The notes below the pieces were generated by a model. That model saw only the letters and a list, made by a program, of their open reading frames with translations. It did no database searches and was not told the DNA's origin. 23,272 bases of DNA from a virus. The DNA is taken from positions 1-23,272 of the IMG/VR virus record IMGVR_UViG_3300017755_000112; one strand, written 5' to 3'. Of the stretch, positions 18,201 through 23,272 are shown piece after piece; the stretch's first letter is position 1, and each line of letters begins with the position of its first letter. The translations under genes were made by a program, and so were the position numbers.

Positions 18201-21200
18201 GCAAAGGGATATTTTGATACTACGGACACTGGCGATTTAACAACTGTTGAGTCTTACAATGATTTTGATTATGGCGCAGAGATTCAATCTGTTGATGGAA
18301 TCTCCAATTCAGATATTTTAGATATCAGACCTAGAGTTGGTAATTATGCAGTTTCAGAGGGAGCAAGATCTCCTCTGGAGTTTAATGGAAGAACATTCAA
18401 TGCTAGCGGTAATTCTGCTGCAAATCCTTTAGCTTCTCAAGAGAGCACTGTTTTAGATTTCTCTTATTATCAAGGAAGAATTGATAGAATTTACCTCACA
18501 AAAGATGGAAAGTTCCAAGTTGTGTATGGAACAGCAGCAGATAAACCAGAACCTCCTGCTGCTGTTGATGATGCTATTGAAATCGCAACTATTACTCTCC
18601 CTGCTTATCTCTATAACACAGAGCAAGCATCTCTGAAGTTCTTAGAGAACAAGAGATATAGAATGAGCGATATTAAGCAACTTGAAAATAGAATTAGGAA
18701 TCTTGAGTATTATACTGCTTTGTCTCTTCTAGAGCAAAAAACCGAGAGTATGTATATCAGCGATGCTGATGGTCTTAATAGATTTAAGTCCGGTTTCTTT
18801 GTTGATAATTTCAATTCATTCAAATCTCAAGAAACTAAGACAACTATCAAAAACTCAATTGATAGAAAGAATAAAGAGTTGAGACCAAAACATCATACAG
18901 ATTCTATTGATATGATTTTTGGACCTGTTGTTGGAGTTGATGCAACAACAGATTTCCAATTCAATATCATTGAAGGAGAAAATGTTAGTAGACAGGCAGA
19001 TATCTTAACTCTTGATTACAGTGAACTTGAGTGGTTAAAGCAAAATTTTGCTACTAGATCTGAATCTGTTACTCCTTTTTCTGTTAGTTTCTGGCAGGGA
19101 ACAATGGAGTTAACACCTGCTTCAGATACTTGGGTAGATACTGTTAGAGTTCAAAGTAGAATTGTTGAGACGGAAGGTAATTATGCTGCTACGGTTGATT
19201 ACTATGAAAGAACACAAGAATTAGATCATCAAAGTGGATTTGTTCCTATCCTTTGGGATTCTTGGGAAACTAATTGGACTGGAATTTTAGATACAATTGA
19301 ATCTGATAATAGGTCATCTACAGATAAATCTGCAGAACCAACCAGAAGAGGTGATAATGAAAGTGGTCCAGGTCAATTTATTCGTAGAAATGCAGTTACT
19401 GTTACTCAAGAAGAATTCCAAGAAACTTTCGATCTAGGAACAGAATCTAGAGGTGGAACTAGAACTATTGTACATGAAGAGTATGAAAAGACTGCTGTTG
19501 GTGATAGAATTGTAAGCAGAGATTTGGTTTCTTTCATGAGACCAAGAAATATTGAGTTTTATGGTAAAAACATGAAACCCAATACACAGTTGTATCCATA
19601 CTTTGATGGAATTTCTGTTTCTAGATATTGTGTTTCAAAGTTGATTGAGATCACAATGAACACTGGAACATTCCAACCAGGCGAAAATGTTCGCACTGTT
19701 CCTCTTAAGAAAGGAGTTACTGTTCCCGAATTCCGTGCAAGACTAGCAAATATTAACCATAAAGAAGGAGCATATAACGATCCAACTAAGACATACATCA
19801 GCAACCCATATGATGGAAACTTGATACCTGGTGATTATGATGCCGTTTCTACATTTTTGAATATTGATACGTATTCTTTATCTAATGAAGTTCAACCACA
19901 ATACTATGGATATGTTGAAGTTGGATCAGTTCTAGTTGGTGAAACAAGTGGGGCAACAGCAACTGTTAGCAATTTAAGAATAGTTAGTGATGAAGTTTCT
20001 GATGTACTGGGTAGTTTCTACATTCCTGATACAGTTACTTCATATCATCCTAGATTTGAAGCAGGTGATAGAGTATTTTCTCTCTCTAGTGATGCTACTA
20101 ACGATTCTGAAAATGTTACGACCATTGCAGAGGAACGTTACTTATCTTCTGGTATAATTTCAACTGATGATTCTATCAGAAGCACACGTATTAGTGATAA
20201 GAAAGAATTTGGAGAAAGAACTGTTAACAGCAGTCCTGGAACTCAGGTTGTTGGAACTCATGTTCTTAACAGAACTTCTCAAGATAATATTATTGGGTGG
20301 TATGAACCACTTGCACAATCGTTCCTTGTCGATGATAGCACTGGAATATTCTTAACTAGATGTGATATCTACTTTAGATCCCGCGACAACCTGAATGTGC
20401 CCGTTACACTCTCTATTAGACCAATGGAGAGTGGGAAACCCTCTGCTAGGATTTTACCCCTATCAGAGGTTGTTCTAGACCCCACAGAGGTTGTAACTTC
20501 TATCGATGGTTCTGAAGCAACTTCTTTCATATTCCGTGCTCCAATCTATCTGAAGGGAGAAACTGAATATGCGGTTTGCATTTCCAGTAATTCTACATCA
20601 TATTCAGTATATGTTTCTAGAATTGGACAAGAAGATATCCTTGATGGTTCTCTTGTTTCTAATCAACCATATCTTGGAAATCTGTATAAGTCAACTAATG
20701 CTTCTACCTGGGAAGCAAGTCAGTGGGAGGACTTAAAGTTTAATCTTTATAGAGCAGAATTTGATGATGCAGGAACTGTTGAAGTTTATAACCCACAACT
20801 TTCTGTTGGTAACCAACAGGTTCCTAAGTTGTTGCCCAATTCACTTGAGATGAATTCAAGAGTTTTGAGAATTGGTTTCAATACTGCTATCAGTGATGCT
20901 GGTTTTGCTTTAGGAAATGAATTCTTCCAGAGCGAAACACTAGCAAGTGGAACTATTGTTGCTGTTGGTGCATCTGCTCAAGGTACTTTGACCCTTACCA
21001 GTGTTGGTGCAGGATTTACTCCAAGTTCTGGACAACTTACTTTTGATAACGTTAATCTTGTTACGATTAGTGGACGTGGAAATGGAGCAAAAGCAAATGT
21101 TACTATTAACAATGGAGTAGCAATTGGTGCTACTGTTGTAGATGGACAAGGTGGTATTGGATATGCAGTTGGAGATGTTCTTGGAATTACTACAATTGGA

Positions 21201-22769
21201 AATGCTGAAGTTGGAAGAAATCTTAAATTAACAGTTGCTGGTATTGGTTCTACCTCTTCTATAATTCTTGATAGTGTTCAAGGAGAGTTTGTTGTTGGTA
21301 GTGCTAAGACAATGACTTATATTAATAGTGCTGGACTTACTACTACCTTCAACTTTAGTAAGGGTGGAGATGTTCAGATAAGTTCTGTTAAAGTATTGAA
21401 TGATGGGGAACACATTAAAGTTAATCATCAAAACCATGGAATGTATTTTGATGATAACAGAGTTGAAATAACTGGGGCAGAATCTGATCTTCCTGCAACT
21501 AAATTGCTTACAGCATATGAAGTAGGATCTACTGCTTCTATTTCAGTTAATGATAATTCAAACTTTGCTAACTTTGAGGGTCAACCAGTTGGAACAACTA
21601 ATGCAGGTTATTTGAAGATTGGAAATGAAGTCATTGAATATACAGAAACTTCCGGAAGTAATCTGATTGGAGGAACAATTACAAGAGGTTCAAATAAAGC
21701 AACTTATCCTGCTGGAACTCTTGTTTACAAATATGAGTTGAACGGAATCAACCTATCTAGAATCAATAAGATTCATGATATGAATGATGTAACTGTTAGC
21801 AATCCAATTACATATGATTCTTATCATATCAAATTAGACACTAGTGAAGTATTCAGTCAAGGTGTTGGTGTTAATAATGATGTAAGAAGTGATGATACAA
21901 CATTCTCAAGATTGTTTGCAAAAACCACAAAATCTGCTGGGGGATACAATATTAGATCTACCCAGAACGTTCCTTTTGAAGTCATTACTCCAATGGTTCA
22001 GATTCAGAATACACAAGGAACAACTGTTAATGCTCAAGTTAGAACAACAACTACAAAAGGATTGAGTGGAAATGAGATTCCGTTTGTAAATGCTGGATTT
22101 GAAGATGTTCAACTGAATAAACCAAATTATCTAAGCACTCCTAGAGCAGTATTCTCTAAGGTTAATGAAAACCTTAAGTTGATTAATACTCCAGGAAGCA
22201 AATCTCTCTCTATGAGAATGTCGTTAAATACAGTAGATTCTAGAGTAAGTCCAATTATTGATACTCAAAGAATTAACTGCATCCTAACATCTAATAGAGT
22301 TGATCAACAGATTACAAATTATGCAACAGATTCTAGGGTAAATGGTATTGATACTGATCCTACAGCGTTCCAGTATATGTCTAGAGAAATTTCTTTAGAA
22401 AATCCTGCAACATCTATCAAGATTATTTTGAATGCATATCTCAATACCTTTAATGATATTAGAGCATTCTACTCTGTTGAAGAAGAACCAAGTTCTTCTC
22501 CTGTTTTCATTCCATTCCCTGGACATGATAATCTGAATGCTAGAGGAGAGGTTATTTCTGCTGAATCTAATAATGGTAAACCTGATGCACAAATTCAGAA
22601 AACTAACTTCCTTTCGGTTGAAAGTAAAAATCTTGAATACAAGGAATATACTTTCACAATGGATAAATTATCGCCATTCAAATTCTATAGAATTAAATTG
22701 GTGCTGACTTCTACAAGTCAGGTATATTGCCCAAGAGTCAAAGATCTTAGAGTTATTGCCTTAGCATAA
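15267..22769 (+). CDS. DUF4815-type baseplate/tail-fibre protein (2,500 aa), in the gp9/gp10 position
   Basis: The N-terminus (residues 8-68: VSPYFDDFSASNDYHKILFK, PVQARELTGLQSILQNQIER, FGQHFFKEGSKVIPG) is the signature of DUF4815 proteins, large structural proteins of tailed phages. Typical later strands are GVYFIRGYFVNV (~192), GKSYVKGYEIE (~367) and a helical MSDIKQLENRIRNLEYY (~1133-1149). Further on are T-S-G-A modules, a jelly-roll-like stretch at ~1700-1830 (SIRPMESGKPSARI, EYAVCISSNS), G-x-G-Y units at ~1906-1979, an R-G module at ~2115-2156, and a conserved end FYRIKLVLTS...VKDLRVIALA. T4 has gp9 (fibre socket) and gp10 (tail pin) here, and I see no clear match to either. A weak AAAGA lies just upstream of ATG 15267. 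A baseplate-peripheral or fibre role is inferred from position and family. Confidence 0.8.
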   Translation: MPQQTNLNVSPYFDDFSASNDYHKILFKPGLPVQARELTGLQSILQNQIERFGQHFFKEGSKVIPGNTGYNQLYYCVQLRNSFQGVPVAAYATQLIGTKISGETSGVSAVVDSVLLPQDSERGALTLYISYLSSNTANNESQTFLDNENLTCSEIINSTLLGNSTIPANSPFAVTRPDNAAATGSSFQIQQGVYFIRGYFVNVTSETLLLDQYSNTPSYRVGLQIEENLITSQLDESLNDNSQGFNNYAAPGADRLQISVSLFKKALDDFDDNNFIELASIDTGVLRSQVKNSAAGAGNLYQNELNDILARRTFDESGNYTVNPFDVSVVEALDNNLGNNGLFQQDDFTYGGQIPTDDLGIYKISTGKSYVKGYEIETTSPTFIDFDKPRTTKDVDDESLTYNTGSTLKVNRVYGVPSIGIGNTYVLSLRDKRIGSNQDSAPGTEIGVARVYDFRLQSGTYNATNSNINEWGLSLYDVQPYSFITLNQNHTLTVPTYIKGANSGATAFLQSAVTNDDIITVYGKNGSFIINEPLMFNGVLNGRTAIGVTEKSLSDVKSIFGTLDGVTGINTFNADIIQSNIFNVGVATVSSAGKIQSSNPRFLDNVKVGNLVKYSDLVQSADPILLEVLNVQSDHINVIGVHTVSGVVDGGQPASGVVSISDMNIVGTTLESSSDNTLYTKLTKPNVATINLNDSKITIRKAFTVNITTNGDIDSGTSISAGQNELFLPFTPERYILIRTDGVTETLTPDKFAFNNASTEISNITGLTNSLNEGATLIATLEKTAPKSKKKIKSRVESIIVAKSKLEGSGIGTTTLNNGLDYGNFPFGTRVEDEIISLNTPDIIEIHGIYESSNMLDPSAPTLTFSTITSDTSTTSDTLLGELLIGQTSGAIAICVEKPSSLTVAYISKNQVDFVAGETIIFQESLVEAVISAVDASSFEISSNFTFSSGQKKTIYDYGSIRRRDGSVSPSKRLKIYFAKGYFDTTDTGDLTTVESYNDFDYGAEIQSVDGISNSDILDIRPRVGNYAVSEGARSPLEFNGRTFNASGNSAANPLASQESTVLDFSYYQGRIDRIYLTKDGKFQVVYGTAADKPEPPAAVDDAIEIATITLPAYLYNTEQASLKFLENKRYRMSDIKQLENRIRNLEYYTALSLLEQKTESMYISDADGLNRFKSGFFVDNFNSFKSQETKTTIKNSIDRKNKELRPKHHTDSIDMIFGPVVGVDATTDFQFNIIEGENVSRQADILTLDYSELEWLKQNFATRSESVTPFSVSFWQGTMELTPASDTWVDTVRVQSRIVETEGNYAATVDYYERTQELDHQSGFVPILWDSWETNWTGILDTIESDNRSSTDKSAEPTRRGDNESGPGQFIRRNAVTVTQEEFQETFDLGTESRGGTRTIVHEEYEKTAVGDRIVSRDLVSFMRPRNIEFYGKNMKPNTQLYPYFDGISVSRYCVSKLIEITMNTGTFQPGENVRTVPLKKGVTVPEFRARLANINHKEGAYNDPTKTYISNPYDGNLIPGDYDAVSTFLNIDTYSLSNEVQPQYYGYVEVGSVLVGETSGATATVSNLRIVSDEVSDVLGSFYIPDTVTSYHPRFEAGDRVFSLSSDATNDSENVTTIAEERYLSSGIISTDDSIRSTRISDKKEFGERTVNSSPGTQVVGTHVLNRTSQDNIIGWYEPLAQSFLVDDSTGIFLTRCDIYFRSRDNLNVPVTLSIRPMESGKPSARILPLSEVVLDPTEVVTSIDGSEATSFIFRAPIYLKGETEYAVCISSNSTSYSVYVSRIGQEDILDGSLVSNQPYLGNLYKSTNASTWEASQWEDLKFNLYRAEFDDAGTVEVYNPQLSVGNQQVPKLLPNSLEMNSRVLRIGFNTAISDAGFALGNEFFQSETLASGTIVAVGASAQGTLTLTSVGAGFTPSSGQLTFDNVNLVTISGRGNGAKANVTINNGVAIGATVVDGQGGIGYAVGDVLGITTIGNAEVGRNLKLTVAGIGSTSSIILDSVQGEFVVGSAKTMTYINSAGLTTTFNFSKGGDVQISSVKVLNDGEHIKVNHQNHGMYFDDNRVEITGAESDLPATKLLTAYEVGSTASISVNDNSNFANFEGQPVGTTNAGYLKIGNEVIEYTETSGSNLIGGTITRGSNKATYPAGTLVYKYELNGINLSRINKIHDMNDVTVSNPITYDSYHIKLDTSEVFSQGVGVNNDVRSDDTTFSRLFAKTTKSAGGYNIRSTQNVPFEVITPMVQIQNTQGTTVNAQVRTTTTKGLSGNEIPFVNAGFEDVQLNKPNYLSTPRAVFSKVNENLKLINTPGSKSLSMRMSLNTVDSRVSPIIDTQRINCILTSNRVDQQITNYATDSRVNGIDTDPTAFQYMSREISLENPATSIKIILNAYLNTFNDIRAFYSVEEEPSSSPVFIPFPGHDNLNARGEVISAESNNGKPDAQIQKTNFLSVESKNLEYKEYTFTMDKLSPFKFYRIKLVLTSTSQVYCPRVKDLRVIALA
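15288..18740 (+). other. DUF4815-type region (residues ~8-1158)
   Basis: Conserved blocks known from this family appear in order but are spread over more than 1,100 residues: the VSPYFDDF...ILQNQIERFG start, the paired 'G-x-x-Y-x-x-G-Y' strands near 192 and 367, FDYGAEIQSVDGISNSDILD then RPRVGNY (~1005-1035), and the LENRIRNLEYYTALSLLE helix. The spread implies insertions of repeat modules between blocks. Boundaries are estimated by eye. Confidence 0.65.
15558..19980 (+). repeat. T-S-G-A module ('GxTSGAxAxV'), four copies in 2,500-aa protein
   Basis: Copies are near 15558-15605 (ISGETSGVSAVVDSV), 16760-16808 (KGANSGATAFLQSAV), 17918-17965 (IGQTSGAIAICVEK) and 19927-19985 (VGETSGATATVSNLRI). 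A related segment, LTGETSKSRGFVADI, is in the giant gp7-like protein at ~7765-7810. Each is a Gly turn followed by a short Ala/Val-rich strand. No function is assigned. Confidence 0.6.
18657..18740 (+). other. Predicted amphipathic coiled-coil helix (residues ~1131-1158)
   Basis: The segment YRMSDIKQLENRIRNLEYYT and following ALSLLEQK place Ile/Leu residues at roughly 3-4 spacing (I, L, I, L, then L, L) with charged residues between. This is the only clear heptad-like helix in an otherwise beta-rich protein. In DUF4815 proteins this block is strongly conserved, which suggests an oligomerisation element. The coiled-coil assignment is by eye. Confidence 0.6.
20982..21735 (+). repeat. G-x-G-Y and R-G modules in C-terminal third of 2,500-aa protein
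   Basis: Two G-x-G-Y-like units lie at ~20985-21050 (LTLTSVGAGFTPSSGQLTF) and ~21125-21190 (ATVVDGQGGIGYAVGDVLGI). An R-G module follows at ~21610-21735 (LKIGNEVIEYTETSGS, then GTITRGSNKATYPAGTLVY). The R-G copy closely parallels the one near the start of the gp7-like protein (LKIGNEIISYTG), tying the two proteins together at module level. Confidence 0.6.
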
Positions 22770-22770
22770 A

Positions 22771-22995
22771 ATGGAGTTTCATGGAGTTACGGATCACTCA
22801 AATCTTTTGAGGGATCCGAATAGTAATTCAATATTAAACGTTGATGAATTTGGATATCAGCAATACGTTTCCAAGCGTAAAGCGAAAGAGGAAAAGAATC
22901 AAAAGGTACAGACATTGGAGCAAGAAGTTGCTAGCATGAAAAGTGATATAAGTGAAATTAAAAATTTACTAAGGGAGTTGTTAAATGGATCCTGA
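22771..22995 (+). CDS. Small coiled-coil protein of unknown function (74 aa)
   Basis: ATG 22771 follows the previous stop by one base, so translation is probably coupled; no Shine-Dalgarno is visible apart from purine-rich sequence inside the preceding gene. Residues 1-30 are polar, with DPNSNSILNVDEFGY. Residues 35-45 are very basic/acidic (SKRKAKEEKNQ). Residues 46-71 form a good heptad pattern (VQTLEQEVASMKSDISEIKN), consistent with a coiled coil. Small coiled-coil proteins like this often follow the large tail genes in marine T4-like phages, but I know of no assigned role. A minor virion component or assembly factor is possible. The gene overlaps the next one by 11 bases. Confidence 0.75.
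   Translation: MEFHGVTDHSNLLRDPNSNSILNVDEFGYQQYVSKRKAKEEKNQKVQTLEQEVASMKSDISEIKNLLRELLNGS
22973..22977 (+). promoter_or_regulatory. Ribosome binding site (GGGAG) for the 60-aa gene
   Basis: GGGAG ends seven bases before ATG 22985 and lies inside the 3' end of the 74-residue gene. It is a better Shine-Dalgarno match than anything in front of the large structural genes, and it supports the overlapping start. Confidence 0.6.
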
Positions 22996-23167
22996 TACAA
23001 TTGAACTCAAAAATTTATCAAAGATGTTTGCATATGCAAAATGCGCGTCTGAAATTGATGAGTGTTTTGATCGAGATGAATTAAGAAATATTGCAAAAGC
23101 GTTCTGTAAACTTTATTATAAACAACAAGAAACCCTTCAAATGATAGGAATTCCTGATGGCAAGTAA
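22985..23167 (+). CDS. Small helical protein of unknown function (60 aa)
   Basis: The start is supported by GGGAG seven bases upstream and by the 11-base overlap with the preceding stop. The protein looks all-helical: LKNLSKMFAYAKCASEIDEC (9-28), then FDRDELRNIAKAFCKLYYKQ (29-48), then QETLQMIGIPDGK. It has three Cys (20, 28, 43) but not in a zinc-binding spacing. I do not recognise a characterised family. The reading frame is supported by the packed operon arrangement and by its place among genes usually found in this spot in marine T4-like phages. It overlaps the next gene by 11 bases. Confidence 0.72.
   Translation: MDPDTIELKNLSKMFAYAKCASEIDECFDRDELRNIAKAFCKLYYKQQETLQMIGIPDGK
23146..23149 (+). 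promoter_or_regulatory. Ribosome binding site (AGGA) for the gene starting at 23157
   Basis: AGGA ends seven bases before ATG 23157, within the end of the 60-residue gene. The spacing is the same as for the preceding small gene, which supports ATG 23157 as a true start. Confidence 0.55.
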
Positions 23168-23272
23168 AAACGTTACATTCGATTTAGATGCTGGAGTAGC
23201 AAAAGAAGTAAGTCTTAGTATGCATACTGGGGCAGATTTTGCTACAACTTTCAATATAAATGGAACTAACAA
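23157..23272 (+). CDS. Start of a probable small virion protein gene (3' end outside window)
   Basis: ATG 23157 opens a frame that runs to the window edge: 38 full codons, beginning MASKNVTFDLDAG and continuing VAKEVSLSMHTGADFATTFN. The overlapping start with AGGA upstream continues the coupled arrangement of the two genes before it. Alternating polar and hydrophobic residues suggest beta strands. Short proteins with this type of start occur near the baseplate genes of marine T4-like phages (from memory), so a minor structural protein is likely, but the fragment is too short to assign a family. Confidence 0.65.
   Translation, partial: MASKNVTFDLDAGVAKEVSLSMHTGADFATTFNINGTN

Noticed and set aside
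22985-23167. Possible similarity of the 60-residue protein to NblA (phycobilisome degradation)
   Set aside because: Size and helical character fit and marine phages can carry nblA, but the conserved NblA pattern is not convincingly present. The short 'K-L-Y' match is too weak to use.

Overview
The window is a fragment of the virion-structure region of an AT-rich, T4-like tailed phage (myovirus), most like the marine T4-like group that infects picocyanobacteria or similar marine bacteria. The evidence is conserved T4 gene order (6, 7, 8), recognisable T4 gp7 and gp8 sequence signatures, a T4-type late promoter match, very tight gene packing, and all genes on the + strand. The host cannot be read from this window. 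No tRNA, CRISPR, transposon or integrase is visible, and no stretch over 300 bases lacks a gene; the longest gap between genes is the 32 bases at 13675-13706.

Layout: (1) 1-515 is the 3' end of a gp6-like baseplate wedge gene ending in a Ser/Gly-rich tail. (2) 532-13674 is one unbroken 4,380-codon gene, 56% of the window. Its first ~235 residues resemble the C-terminal part of T4 gp7. The remaining ~4,100 residues are beta-rich repeat modules plus an embedded YHYH-type domain. (3) A late-promoter-like GATAAATA lies in the only sizeable gap, just before (4) 13707-15260, a gp8-like wedge protein enlarged by an internal insertion. (5) 15267-22769 encodes a 2,500-residue protein with a DUF4815-type N-terminus, in the position where T4 has genes 9 and 10. 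(6) 22771-23167 holds two small overlapping genes (74 and 60 residues). (7) 23157-23272 is the 5' end of another gene cut by the window edge.

Together the genes encode the outer baseplate. By T4 analogy gp6 and gp7 form the wedge core and gp8 binds it. The DUF4815 protein probably links or forms peripheral fibres. The striking feature is that the same repeat families (a 'G-x-G-Y' beta module, an 'N-E-I-I..R-G' module and a 'T-S-G-A' module) recur across neighbouring wedge proteins, so the baseplate periphery seems to have been enlarged with shared building blocks. Family assignments come from remembered reference sequences, not searches. Domain limits are approximate.
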